Source: Novosphingobium hassiacum (lineage in GTDB: Bacteria; Pseudomonadota; Alphaproteobacteria; Sphingomonadales; Sphingomonadaceae). Taken from it: DNA of 64,000 nucleotides. Under the pieces are notes generated by a model. That model saw nothing but the letters and a program-made list of their open reading frames with translations. It made no database searches and was not told the DNA's origin. The translations under genes and the position numbers were made by a program. The number at the start of each line of letters is the position of its first letter. Position 1 is the stretch's first letter. Below are positions 17,886 to 26,841 of this stretch, piece after piece. The stretch spans positions 208,601 to 272,600 of the forward strand of contig NZ_JACICY010000005.1 of assembly GCF_014196055.1 (NCBI RefSeq), read 5' to 3'.

Positions 17886-19293
17886 ACAATATGACGTCAT
17901 CGTCCTTGGATCCGGCCCAGGCGGCTATGTGTCGGCGATTCGTTGCGCCCAGCTGGGGTTGAAGACCGCGATCGTCGAGCGTGAGAATCTCGGCGGGATC
18001 TGCCTCAACTGGGGCTGCATTCCGACCAAGGCGCTGCTGCGTTCGGCCGAAGTGCTGAACCACATGAAGCACGCGGCGTCCTATGGACTGGCGGCGGACA
18101 ATATCCGGGCCGATCTGGACGCGGTGGTCAAGCGCTCACGCGGCGTGGCAAAGCAATTGAATCAGGGGGTTACCCACCTGATGAAGAAGAACAAGATCAC
18201 CGTGCACATGGGCGCGGGCGTGCTGAAATCAGCGACGTCGGTCGAAGTGACGAACGACAAGGGTGCCGAGACGATCAGCGCGAAGCACGTGATCATCGCC
18301 ACCGGCGCGCGCGCGCGCGACCTGCCGTTCGCCAAGGCCGATGGAGAGCGGGTGTGGACGTACCGCCATGCAATGACGCCCAAGGAGCTGCCGACCGAAT
18401 TGCTGGTCATCGGATCGGGCGCAATTGGCATAGAATTCGCAAGTTTTTACAATGATATGGGATCGAAGGTCACGGTCGTCGAGATGATGGACCGGGTCGT
18501 GCCGGTCGAGGACGCCGACGTTTCAGCGTTCCTCGAAAAGGCGCTGATTAAGCAAGGCATGACGATCCTGACCAAAGCTGGCGTCAAGTCGCTGACCGTG
18601 GGCAAGGACGGCGTGAAGGCCTCGATCACCAAGAAGGACGGCAGCGTCATGGAGGCCGATTTCAGCCACGTAATCGTCGCGGTCGGCATCGTCCCCAATG
18701 TCGAGAACCTCGGTCTCGAAGAGTGCAAGATCGAACCCGACAAGCGTTTCCACATCAAGACAGACGGCTTTGGCCGGACTAACGTTCCGGGCGTGTGGGC
18801 CATCGGCGATGTGACTGACGGGCCGTGGCTGGCGCACAAGGCGAGCCATGAGGGCGTGATTGCTGCCGAGGCGATTGCAGCGGAGCTTGGCAACAAGGAC
18901 GTGCATCCGCACCCGATGGATCGCGGCAATATTCCGGGCTGCACCTACTGCCACCCGCAGATTGCGAGCGTCGGCCTGACCGAAGCGAAAGCCAAGGAAG
19001 CGGGCTATACGCTCAAGGTCGGCACATTTCCGTTCATCGGCAACGGGAAGGCCATCGCGCTGGGTGAATCGGAGGGCTTCGTGAAGACGGTGTTCGACGC
19101 CAAGACCGGCGAACTTCTGGGCGCTCACATGATCGGCGCGGAAGTGACCGAGATGATCCAGGGCTATGTTGTGGGCAAGACCCTTGAGACGACCGAAGCC
19201 GAATTGATGCACACCGTGTTCCCGCATCCCACGATCAGCGAATCGATGCACGAAAGCGTGCTGGCAGCCTACGGGCGGGCGATCCATATCTGA
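17878..19293 (+). CDS. lpdA: Dihydrolipoyl dehydrogenase (E3)
   Basis: A flavoprotein that reoxidises dihydrolipoyl groups with NAD+ in the pyruvate dehydrogenase complex and its relatives. It has 471 residues and a GTG start. The FAD motif is GSGPGGYVSA, the redox disulfide is GGICLNWGCIPTKALL, the NAD motif is GSGAIGIEFASF, and the C-terminal catalytic dyad is HTVFPHPTISE. The start overlaps the thioesterase stop, so the three genes are translationally linked. A 48-codon frame follows. Confidence 0.96.
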   Translation: MAEQYDVIVLGSGPGGYVSAIRCAQLGLKTAIVERENLGGICLNWGCIPTKALLRSAEVLNHMKHAASYGLAADNIRADLDAVVKRSRGVAKQLNQGVTHLMKKNKITVHMGAGVLKSATSVEVTNDKGAETISAKHVIIATGARARDLPFAKADGERVWTYRHAMTPKELPTELLVIGSGAIGIEFASFYNDMGSKVTVVEMMDRVVPVEDADVSAFLEKALIKQGMTILTKAGVKSLTVGKDGVKASITKKDGSVMEADFSHVIVAVGIVPNVENLGLEECKIEPDKRFHIKTDGFGRTNVPGVWAIGDVTDGPWLAHKASHEGVIAAEAIAAELGNKDVHPHPMDRGNIPGCTYCHPQIASVGLTEAKAKEAGYTLKVGTFPFIGNGKAIALGESEGFVKTVFDAKTGELLGAHMIGAEVTEMIQGYVVGKTLETTEAELMHTVFPHPTISESMHESVLAAYGRAIHI

Positions 19294-19348
19294 CGTAAGT
19301 GACGGAACTTCCTGCGCGATTCGGTGTTGGATCGGCAGGAGAGATGCG

Positions 19349-19495
19349 ATGGAATACGAAATCGTCGAGCCGATCGATTGCGGCTCGTGGGAAGATGAGT
19401 GCGAGCGTCGGATCACGCTCACGCCGTGGAAAGCGATCGCGACGGATGACATGCGTATCAACGCGGCCGACATTCCGGCATCGGAAGAGGCTTGA
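19349..19495 (+). CDS. Small acidic protein, 48 residues
   Basis: A short frame preceded by a strong AGGAG ribosome-binding site about 7 bases before the ATG, which is why it is called despite its size. The 48-residue product begins MEYEIVEPIDCGSW, is acidic, has two cysteines and no hydrophobic segment, so it should be cytosolic. It starts 55 bases after lpdA and ends 8 bases before tRNA-Ser on the other strand. I do not recognise it. It may be carried on the pdhC-lpdA transcript. Confidence 0.55.
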   Translation: MEYEIVEPIDCGSWEDECERRITLTPWKAIATDDMRINAADIPASEEA

Positions 19496-19503
19496 TCAAA
19501 AAC

Positions 19504-19593
19504 TGGCGGACAGGGTGGGATTCGAACCCACGGTGAGCTTCCACCCACGACGGTTTTCAAGACCGTTGCCTTAAACCACTCGGCCACCTGTCC
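19504..19593 (-). tRNA. tRNA-Ser (anticodon TGA)
   Basis: A 90-base class II tRNA on the minus strand. Acceptor stem GGACAGG pairs with CCTGTCC, discriminator G, encoded CCA. The anticodon stem ACGGT/ACCGT encloses a loop with TGA, reading UCA-type serine codons. A long variable arm and the T arm GGTTCGAATCC are present. Confidence 0.96.
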
Positions 19594-19669
19594 GCGCGAT
19601 CCGGCGTGCGCCGGAATCGGTTTGCCGTTAGCGCCTTAGTCATCGGTCGCAAAGGGGATTCCCACGGCG

Positions 19670-20740
19670 ATGCATCCGTGCGAGACTCGGCTGATGATTT
19701 TTTCCAAATGTATCACGTTCTTTCGCGCGGCCATGGTGGGAGTGCTCGCGCTTGGCCTGGCCGGACCTGCTGTTGGTCAGGCAACAGGCGAAGAGGCTGG
19801 ATTTCAACAGTATCTTCAGCTTCTGGCGGCCCGTGCGAGGGGCGAAGGGGTTCGGGAATCGACGATTTCGCAAGTCATGGCGGGGCTGACACTCAATGCG
19901 CGGGTGATTCAGCTGGACCGCGCGCAACCCGGATCGTCAAGCGGGCCGATTGCGGCGTTCGAGCCGTACCGGCGCAAGCACATCGACGCATCGCGCATCG
20001 CGCGGGGGAAGCGACAGTATGTCGCGGCGGCGGGACAGATTGCCGGGATCGAGCGGCGTTATGGCGTTCCGGGCAAGATCCTGCTGGGCATCTGGGGGCA
20101 TGAGACCGATTACGGCGGCTATACAGGCGACTTCGACCTGCCGCGTTCGCTGGCGTCGCTTGCGTATGAGGGACGCAGGCGCGATCTGTTTGCCGATGAA
20201 TTCATCGCGACGATGAAGATGGTCGACCGGGGTGTGCCGCGTTCGAAGCTGGTTGGCAGCTGGGCGGGGGCGTTCGGCAATCCGCAGTTCCTGCCGTCGG
20301 TCTATTTGCGCGTGGCGCAGGACGGTGATGGCGACGGGTTTGCCGATATCTGGACCAATCGCACCGATACCCTGGCATCGATCGCCAATTACTTCCGCGA
20401 TGCCGGGTGGCGCACCGGGGAGCCGTGGGGCGTTGCGGTCAACGTTCCGGACAGTCTCGACCGTAGCGCGTTGACCACAAAGCTGGTCAGCCCGCGCTGT
20501 CCGCGCGTGTTCGACCGGCACACCGGATGGAAGTCGATGGCAGAGTGGCGTGCGCTTGGGATCGTGCCCCAATCCGGCTCTTGGCCAGCAGACGATGTGA
20601 TGGCGAGTCTCCTCGAGCCGGATGGGCGCGGGCGAACTGCTTATCTGCTAACGGGAAATTATAGGGTTATCCTCGATTATAACTGCTCGAACTTTTACGC
20701 CTTGTCCGTGGGACTTCTTGCAGATGAAATCAGCCGCTAG
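19670..20740 (+). CDS. Lytic murein transglycosylase, MltB family
   Basis: A peptidoglycan lytic transglycosylase that cleaves the MurNAc-GlcNAc bond to leave 1,6-anhydroMurNAc. It is 356 residues with an N-terminal signal (about residues 18-38, ending AVGQA). The catalytic glutamate lies in GIWGHETDYGGYTGDF and is followed by SWAGAFGNPQFLPS, the family signature. It is the first gene of a long same-strand run. The stop overlaps the rlpA start by 17 bases, so the two cell-wall genes are coupled. ATG 19694 is an alternative start closer to the signal sequence. Confidence 0.9.
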   Translation: MHPCETRLMIFSKCITFFRAAMVGVLALGLAGPAVGQATGEEAGFQQYLQLLAARARGEGVRESTISQVMAGLTLNARVIQLDRAQPGSSSGPIAAFEPYRRKHIDASRIARGKRQYVAAAGQIAGIERRYGVPGKILLGIWGHETDYGGYTGDFDLPRSLASLAYEGRRRDLFADEFIATMKMVDRGVPRSKLVGSWAGAFGNPQFLPSVYLRVAQDGDGDGFADIWTNRTDTLASIANYFRDAGWRTGEPWGVAVNVPDSLDRSALTTKLVSPRCPRVFDRHTGWKSMAEWRALGIVPQSGSWPADDVMASLLEPDGRGRTAYLLTGNYRVILDYNCSNFYALSVGLLADEISR

Positions 20741-21668
20741 CTGGATTGCCGTTTCCGCCGCCGTTGTATTGACCGCCTGTGGTGGTGCGAATGCCCGAAT
20801 TTCCGCCGCTCCTGTCGCTTCGTCGGCGGGGCCGGCGGGTGATTATCCGATGGTTCTGGGTGATCCCTTCGTCGTCGATGGCGTGACCTACACGCCTGTC
20901 GACGTGATGAATTACGATTCGGTGGGCTACGCGAGCGTGGCGGGCGATGAGGGCGTGAGCGGTGCGCATCGCACGCTGCCCCTGCCGAGTTACGTGGAAG
21001 TGACGTCGCTGGAGAGCGGTCGTACGATTCTGGTGCGTCTGACGCAGCGCGGGCCGATGCAGGGCAAGGATCTCGTCTCGCTCTCTGCTGCGGCTTGGGC
21101 ACAGCTTGGCGCAGGCGCCGATTCGCGGGTTGCGGTGCGCGTGCGCCGGGTCAATCCGCCCGAGGTGGAGCGTGCGTTGCTGCGTGGTGGGATGCAGGCC
21201 CCGGCGCGGATGGACACGCCGGCAGGATTGCTGGCCGTACTCAAGCGCAAGCTGCCAGGGCCAGTTGCACCTTTGACGGCTGCGATGCCTGCTGCCGCAA
21301 TCGACGCGCCGGTCGCGCCGATCCCGAAGGCCACACCGACAGCCAAGCCTGTGACGAAGCCTGCAACGACTGCAACGGCCGCGACGCCGAAGCCGCCTGC
21401 TCCGGCACCAGCTGCAACGGCTCCGCCGAAGCCCGAACCCGCTACCGCGGCACCTGCGGCCAAGGGTCTTTACGTACAGATCGGGGCCTACTCGACCCGG
21501 CAGCGTGCGGAGGCTGCGGCGAGCGCCACCGGTGGAACGGTCGCTTCGGTCGGCAAGCTGTTCCGCGTGCGCAGCGGGCCGCACAATGATCGTGGACAAG
21601 CCGATAGGGCTCTGGCGAAGGTGCGCGCGGCGGGCTATGCCGACGCAAAGGTCGTCAGCGCACCCTGA
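20724..21668 (+). CDS. rlpA: RlpA-like septal lipoprotein with SPOR domain
   Basis: A 314-residue lipoprotein of the RlpA family: lytic transglycosylases acting on peptidoglycan strands without stem peptides, often at the septum. The lipobox LTAC puts the lipidated cysteine at residue 19. A double-psi beta-barrel (about 40-145, with VLVRLTQRGPM-like core) is followed by a long Ala/Pro/Lys/Thr linker and a C-terminal SPOR domain (LYVQIGAYSTRQRAE), which binds denuded glycan. The placement between MltB and DacC supports a cell-wall role. Confidence 0.88.
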   Translation: MKSAASWIAVSAAVVLTACGGANARISAAPVASSAGPAGDYPMVLGDPFVVDGVTYTPVDVMNYDSVGYASVAGDEGVSGAHRTLPLPSYVEVTSLESGRTILVRLTQRGPMQGKDLVSLSAAAWAQLGAGADSRVAVRVRRVNPPEVERALLRGGMQAPARMDTPAGLLAVLKRKLPGPVAPLTAAMPAAAIDAPVAPIPKATPTAKPVTKPATTATAATPKPPAPAPAATAPPKPEPATAAPAAKGLYVQIGAYSTRQRAEAAASATGGTVASVGKLFRVRSGPHNDRGQADRALAKVRAAGYADAKVVSAP

Positions 21669-21713
21669 AATTGTTGGGGGACAGGCGGCCTCGACTGATC
21701 GGGGAATTGCCTG

Positions 21714-22892
21714 TTGCCTTCGAAGTCCGTTGCGATTGCCCTGTGCCTGATGCTTGCCGCGCTGCCGGTCAAAGCTGCCGCGCCTGAAGTATCGACGCCG
21801 GTCGGCGCAGTTCCGCCGATGCCCGAGCTTTCCGCCCCGATCGCCTTGCTGATCGATGTGGGATCGGGCCGGGTACTCTATGCGCGCGATGCGCACCGCC
21901 GGTTCGTGCCGGCGTCAATCACCAAGATCATGACCAGCTATGTCGCGTTCGACCTGATCAGCAAAGGCAAACTGCGTCTGGACCAGCGCATTCCGGTGCG
22001 ACCCGAGACGTTTCGCGCGTGGAGCAACGTGGGCAGCACGATGTTCCTGCCGCGCGAGGCGCAGCCGACGGTCGCCGAACTGCTGGAAGGGATCGTGACG
22101 GTTTCGGCCAACGATGCCTGCGTCGTGTTGGCAGAGGGCGCGACCGGTTCGGTGCCGGCATTCACCGGCCTGATGAACGCCGCGGCCACCGATCTCGGCA
22201 TGCGCGACAGCCATTTCAACACGCCCAATGGCTGGATGGACGAGGGTCAGACTTATGTGACGGCTGCCGATCTGGCGACGCTGAGCAGTGCCTTGATGAC
22301 CCGGTTTCCCGAGCTGTATCGCCGGTTCTACGGGCATTCGCAGATGACCTGGAACGGCATCACCCAGCCCAACCACAACCCCCTGTACGGCCATACATTA
22401 GGCGCGGACGGGGTGAAGACCGGGTTCACCAACGAGGCCGGATACGGCTTTGTCGGCTCAGCGGAGCGGCAGGGTCGGCGACTGGTGATGGTACTCGGCG
22501 GATACGACCGGCCGATCGAACGGACGCGGCAATCGCGCGATCTGATCGAATGGGGTTTTGCCGCGTGGAGTGCGCAGCCGTTGTTCCCGATAGGCGCGCA
22601 GGTTGCTGTGGCGGAGGTGCAGGGCGGGGTCGAGCGATCGGTGCCGCTGGTCGCGCCGCGTGCGCTGTCGGTCACGGCTCCGGCGGGTCAGCGGGCCGGA
22701 TACAGTCTTGCGGTGCGGTACAAGGGTCCGTTGAAGGCGCCGATTGCCAAGGGTGAGACGGTCGCCAGCCTGCTCGTGCGCGTTCCCGGCGAGCCGGTCC
22801 ATGTCCTGCCGCTGGTTGCCGGGGCGAGCGTGCCACGTGGCGGCGTCGTTTCGCGATTGCGCGATGGTGTACTGCGGACGGTAGGGTTGTGA
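21714..22892 (+). CDS. dacC: D-alanyl-D-alanine carboxypeptidase (PBP5/6 type)
   Basis: A low-molecular-mass penicillin-binding protein that removes the terminal D-alanine from peptidoglycan stem peptides. The 392 residues begin with a signal peptide (ends KAAA). The active-site set is complete: S68-I-T-K71, SAN (in VSANDAC) and KTG (GVKTGFTNEAGY). A C-terminal beta domain follows. The start is TTG 21714, preceded by GGGGA about 8 bases upstream; no upstream ATG fits. The stop overlaps tmk by 4 bases. dacA or dacC naming is arbitrary at this resolution. Confidence 0.9.
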   Translation: MPSKSVAIALCLMLAALPVKAAAPEVSTPVGAVPPMPELSAPIALLIDVGSGRVLYARDAHRRFVPASITKIMTSYVAFDLISKGKLRLDQRIPVRPETFRAWSNVGSTMFLPREAQPTVAELLEGIVTVSANDACVVLAEGATGSVPAFTGLMNAAATDLGMRDSHFNTPNGWMDEGQTYVTAADLATLSSALMTRFPELYRRFYGHSQMTWNGITQPNHNPLYGHTLGADGVKTGFTNEAGYGFVGSAERQGRRLVMVLGGYDRPIERTRQSRDLIEWGFAAWSAQPLFPIGAQVAVAEVQGGVERSVPLVAPRALSVTAPAGQRAGYSLAVRYKGPLKAPIAKGETVASLLVRVPGEPVHVLPLVAGASVPRGGVVSRLRDGVLRTVGL

Positions 22893-23518
22893 CGCAAGGC
22901 CGGTTCATCGCGCTCGAGGGGGGCGAGGGCGTCGGCAAATCGACGCAGGGGCGGATGCTGGCGGACGCACTGCGCGCGCGTGGGCTGGAGGTGGTGACCA
23001 CGCGCGAGCCAGGCGGAACCACAGGGGCCGAAGCGATTCGCGCCATGCTGCTCTCGACCGAGGGCGAGGGCTGGGGTGCGCGCGCCGAGGCGCTTCTGTT
23101 CGCTGCCGCGCGTGCGGATCACGTCGATAAGCTCATCCGCCCGGCAATCGCGCGCGGGGCGTGGGTCGTCTGCGACCGGTTCGTCGACAGCAGCCGCGCC
23201 TACCAGGGTGGCGGCGGCGGATTGACCGACGACGAGATCATGGCGCTTCACACGATCGGGAGCGCGGGTCTGCTGCCCGATCTGACGCTGCTGCTGACCG
23301 TCGAGCCTGAGGTCGCTACCGAACGTCTTTCGCTGCGCGATGGCGATAGCGCGGACCGGATCGGGGGGCGTGATGCGGCGTATCACCGCCGCGTTGCCGA
23401 GGCGTTCATGCGGTTTGCGCAAGCAGAGCCGGGCAGGTTTGCGGTGATTGAGGCCGGCGGGACGCCCGACGACGTTCACGCGGGCGTGATCGGATCGCTT
23501 GCCGGGTTGCTGTCATGA
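22889..23518 (+). CDS. tmk: Thymidylate kinase
   Basis: Phosphorylates dTMP to dTDP for DNA synthesis. It has 209 residues and a GTG start. The P-loop is EGGEGVGKSTQG, the DR signature is CDRFVDSSRAYQGGG, and the LID segment contains RDGDSADRIGGRDAAYHRR. It overlaps dacC upstream and holB downstream by 4 bases each. The tmk-holB pairing is common in bacteria and supports both assignments. Confidence 0.96.
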   Translation: MTQGRFIALEGGEGVGKSTQGRMLADALRARGLEVVTTREPGGTTGAEAIRAMLLSTEGEGWGARAEALLFAAARADHVDKLIRPAIARGAWVVCDRFVDSSRAYQGGGGGLTDDEIMALHTIGSAGLLPDLTLLLTVEPEVATERLSLRDGDSADRIGGRDAAYHRRVAEAFMRFAQAEPGRFAVIEAGGTPDDVHAGVIGSLAGLLS

Positions 23519-24471
23519 TCGGACATGATGACGCATGGCGGGCTTGGCGCTCTGCCATGGCGGGCGGGCGGATGCACCACGGATGGATCCTTTCGGGGCG
23601 CGAGGGGCTGGGCAAGGCAAGCTTTGCGCGTGCTGCGGCGGCCGAACTGGTCGCCGAACCGGGCGTGCCCCAACCCGCGTTCGAGATGCATCCGGACCTT
23701 TATGTCCTGCGACCGCTCCCGGCCAATGACGACGAGGTCAAGAAGCGCGATGACGGCAAGCCGTATGTCACCAAGCGGAACATTTCTGTCGATCAGATAC
23801 GCGAAATCGGGCGCCGTCTGAACACGCGGCCGACGCTCGGCGCGCGGCGAGCGGTGATCGTCGATTGCGGTGACCAACTGGAGAAGGGCGCGGTCAACGC
23901 GCTGCTCAAGATGTTGGAAGAGCCGCCGCAGGGGACGTTCTTTTTGCTCGTGGTGCATGTGCTGGGGCGATTGTTGCCGACGGTGCGGTCGCGTTGTCAG
24001 ATCCTGCGCTTTCATCCGTTGAGCGATGCCGACGTCATGCGCGTGCTCGACGCCGAGATGCCGCAACTGGACAACGAGACGCGGGCTGCGGCTTTGGCGG
24101 TGGCGGGTGGATCTCCGGGGGCCGCACTGACGTTTGCCGAACAGGGGCTTGGCAAGCTGCAGGCGATTTACTCGGCGCTGCTTGGCGACAGGGACGGCGA
24201 TCTTGCGTTGCGCGGCGCATTGGCGGGGGCCATCGGCGCGCGACCGGATCGCGAACGGCAGATGGCGGCGATCGAGGCGGCGCGGATGACGGTGGTGCGG
24301 GCATTGGGGCAAGCTGACGACCATGCCCGGCTGCGGCTTGTCGAGGCACACGCCGGATTGGTCAGCCTTGCTGCGGTCGCGCCGACGTACAACTTTGATT
24401 CGGGCTTGCTGATGACGCAAATCGGCTCCTTGCTGGCATCGGCCGCGCCGACTAGGGAGGGCGCTCGATAG
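23515..24471 (+). CDS. holB: DNA polymerase III subunit delta'
   Basis: A subunit of the clamp loader that opens and loads the sliding clamp. It has 318 residues with a RecA-like AAA+ core: a P-loop-like SGREGLGKASFA, NALLKMLEEPPQGTFFLL and the SRC motif TVRSRCQILRF (sensor 1 region). The four zinc cysteines found in DnaX-type subunits are absent, as is usual for some alphaproteobacterial delta' proteins. It is translationally coupled with tmk, and metG follows after 34 bases. Confidence 0.93.
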   Translation: MIGHDDAWRAWRSAMAGGRMHHGWILSGREGLGKASFARAAAAELVAEPGVPQPAFEMHPDLYVLRPLPANDDEVKKRDDGKPYVTKRNISVDQIREIGRRLNTRPTLGARRAVIVDCGDQLEKGAVNALLKMLEEPPQGTFFLLVVHVLGRLLPTVRSRCQILRFHPLSDADVMRVLDAEMPQLDNETRAAALAVAGGSPGAALTFAEQGLGKLQAIYSALLGDRDGDLALRGALAGAIGARPDRERQMAAIEAARMTVVRALGQADDHARLRLVEAHAGLVSLAAVAPTYNFDSGLLMTQIGSLLASAAPTREGAR

Positions 24472-24505
24472 ACCTCGAATTCCTGTCACGAAAGCGAATG
24501 GCCCG

Positions 24506-26065
24506 ATGGGCGAACCCTTCTACATCACCACTGCCATCAGCTACCCGAACGGCAAGCCGCACATCGGCCATGCCTATGAGGCGATCGCTGCCGATGTGAT
24601 CGCGCGGTTCCAGCGACAAATGGGACGCGACGTGCGGTTTCAGACCGGCACCGACGAGCACGGCCTGAAAATGATGCAAAAAGCGCGCGAGACGGGTGTA
24701 GCACCGCGCGAGCTTTGCGACGAAATGTCGCAATATTTCATGGTGATGTGCGACGGTCTTGATATCTCCTACGACGTATTCATCCGCACGACCGAGGAGC
24801 GGCATCACGCGGCGGTCCAGGAGTTGTGGCGTCGGATGGAAGCCAATGGCGATCTCTATCTCGATCGGTATGAAGGCTGGTATTCGGTTCGTGACGAAGC
24901 TTACTACGACGAGAGCGAACTGGTGGCCGGGGAGGGGGGCGAGAAGCTGTCTCCGCAGGGCACGCCGGTGGAATGGACCGTCGAGGAAAGCTGGTTTTTC
25001 CGGCTGTCGAAGTACGCTGAGCCGCTGCTGGCGCTGTACGAGTCACAACCGCAGTTCATCCAGCCCGATGGCCGCCGCAACGAGGTGATGCGTTTCGTCG
25101 AAGGCGGCTTGCGCGATCTTTCGGTGTCGCGGACGAGCTTCGACTGGGGCGTGAAGGTTCCGGGCAGCGACGGGCACGTGATGTACGTGTGGGTCGATGC
25201 GCTGACCAATTACCTGACGGGGTTGGGCTTTCCCAAGGAAGATGGCGACTTTTCAAACTATTGGCCTGCAGATCTGCACCTGATCGGCAAGGACATCGTG
25301 CGATTTCACGCCGTATACTGGCCGGCATTCCTGATGAGCGCGGGCCTCGCGCTGCCCAAGCAGGTTTTCGGGCACGGCTTCCTGCTCAATCGCGGGCAGA
25401 AAGAATCGAAATCTCTGGGTAACGTGACCGATCCGCTGGAACTGGCCGAACGGTTCGGGGTCGACCCACTGCGCTATTTCCTGATGCGCGATGTGGCGTT
25501 CGGGCAGGACGGGTCCTACTCGGCCGAGGCGATCGTGACGCGCTGCAATGCCGAGCTGGCCAACAGCTATGGAAACCTTGTGCAGCGGGTTCTTTCCATG
25601 ATCTTCAAGAACATGGATGGTGATCTTGAGGCATTTTCGAGTGCCGAGGCTGACGAAGCGCTGCTGGCCACAGTGTTCGCAGCGACGCATGACGAGCTGC
25701 CGCGCGAATTTGCCGCGCTGAACTTTTCCGCCGGGATAGAGGCGTGGATGCGCGCGGTCTTTGCATGCAATGCCTATGTCGACGAGCAAGCGCCGTGGAC
25801 GCTGCGCAAGACCGATCCTGCGCGGATGAAGGCGGTGTTGCTGACGCTGTTCATGGCGATCCGTGACCTGACAATCGCGATTGCGCCGGTCGTACCGAAG
25901 GCTGCGGCAAAGGTGCTCGACCAGATCGGCATCCCGCTGGATGGCCGCGATCACACCGCGCTGACCGATGCCGACTGGTACATGGCGCGGGTGGCAACGG
26001 GCGAGAAGCTTGCGCAGCCGGTGCCTGCGTTCCCACGGCTCGAACTGCCCGAGCAAGCGGCATGA
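24506..26065 (+). CDS. metG: Methionine--tRNA ligase
   Basis: Class I aminoacyl-tRNA synthetase charging tRNA-Met. It has 519 residues, the short form without the C-terminal tRNA-binding appendix. The HIGH signature appears as PNGKPHIGHAYEA near the start. The KMSKS loop reads KESKSLGN, an accepted variant. The connective peptide and the anticodon-binding helical domain follow in the usual order. It overlaps the TatD-family gene by 4 bases. Confidence 0.96.
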   Translation: MGEPFYITTAISYPNGKPHIGHAYEAIAADVIARFQRQMGRDVRFQTGTDEHGLKMMQKARETGVAPRELCDEMSQYFMVMCDGLDISYDVFIRTTEERHHAAVQELWRRMEANGDLYLDRYEGWYSVRDEAYYDESELVAGEGGEKLSPQGTPVEWTVEESWFFRLSKYAEPLLALYESQPQFIQPDGRRNEVMRFVEGGLRDLSVSRTSFDWGVKVPGSDGHVMYVWVDALTNYLTGLGFPKEDGDFSNYWPADLHLIGKDIVRFHAVYWPAFLMSAGLALPKQVFGHGFLLNRGQKESKSLGNVTDPLELAERFGVDPLRYFLMRDVAFGQDGSYSAEAIVTRCNAELANSYGNLVQRVLSMIFKNMDGDLEAFSSAEADEALLATVFAATHDELPREFAALNFSAGIEAWMRAVFACNAYVDEQAPWTLRKTDPARMKAVLLTLFMAIRDLTIAIAPVVPKAAAKVLDQIGIPLDGRDHTALTDADWYMARVATGEKLAQPVPAFPRLELPEQAA

Positions 26066-26841
26066 TGCTGATCGATTCGCATTGTCACCTCAATTACAAG
26101 GGGTTGGTCGAAGCGCAGGGCGAGGTGCTTGGGCGTGCGCGCGACAGCGGGGTGCGAGGGTTCCTCAACATTTCGACCCGGCGGTCAGAATGGGATGCGA
26201 TCGTCGCCACGGCGGAGCGCGAAAGCGACGTCTGGGCCAGCATCGGGATCCATCCGCACGAAGCCGACGCGCACGCTGACCTTGGCGAAGCAGCGTTGCT
26301 TGCGGCGGCCGAGCATCCGCGCGTTATCGCGATCGGCGAGACCGGGCTCGACTACTATTACGACCATTCAGACCGGCAGGTTCAGCAGGATCTGTTCAGG
26401 GTGCACATTCGCGTTGCGCGAGAGACCGGCCTGCCGCTGATCGTGCACACGCGCGATGCCGAGGACGATACCGCCCGGATCATTGCCGAGGAAATGGCGC
26501 GCGGCGCATTCCCCGCGCTGATCCACTGCTTCACCGCGTCGGCCGACTTCGGACGAAAGATGCTGGAACTGGGGCTGACGATATCGCTTTCGGGTATCGT
26601 GACGTTCAAGAATGCCAAGGACTTGCAGGCGGTTGCTGCCGATCTGCCTGATGACCGGATACTGGTCGAAACCGATGCGCCGTTCCTGGCGCCGGTGCCA
26701 CATCGCGGAAAGGTCTGCGAGCCTGCGTTCGTGGCGAACACGTGCGCATTTGTCGCAGAGCTTCGCGGAACAAGCACCGAGGCATTGGCGGACGTGACCG
26801 GCGCGAACTTCTTCCGGCTGTTCGGCAAGGCATCCCTGTGA
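26062..26841 (+). CDS. TatD family metal-dependent hydrolase
   Basis: A TIM-barrel metal-dependent hydrolase (259 residues). TatD relatives act as 3'-5' DNA exonucleases or D-aminoacyl-tRNA deacylases. Metal ligands are visible in IDSHCHL, GIHPHEAD, GETGLDYYYDHS, VHTRDAEDD, IHCFTAS and the final VETDAPFLAPVP. It overlaps metG by 4 bases and the next hydrolase gene by 4 bases. The combination metG-tatD-metallo-hydrolase is frequent in alphaproteobacteria. Confidence 0.93.
   Translation: MMLIDSHCHLNYKGLVEAQGEVLGRARDSGVRGFLNISTRRSEWDAIVATAERESDVWASIGIHPHEADAHADLGEAALLAAAEHPRVIAIGETGLDYYYDHSDRQVQQDLFRVHIRVARETGLPLIVHTRDAEDDTARIIAEEMARGAFPALIHCFTASADFGRKMLELGLTISLSGIVTFKNAKDLQAVAADLPDDRILVETDAPFLAPVPHRGKVCEPAFVANTCAFVAELRGTSTEALADVTGANFFRLFGKASL

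Noticed and set aside
19299..19574. A 91-codon frame downstream of lpdA
   Set aside because: It runs into tRNA-Ser sequence and is very rich in Arg and Ser; the overlapping 48-codon frame has the ribosome-binding site.
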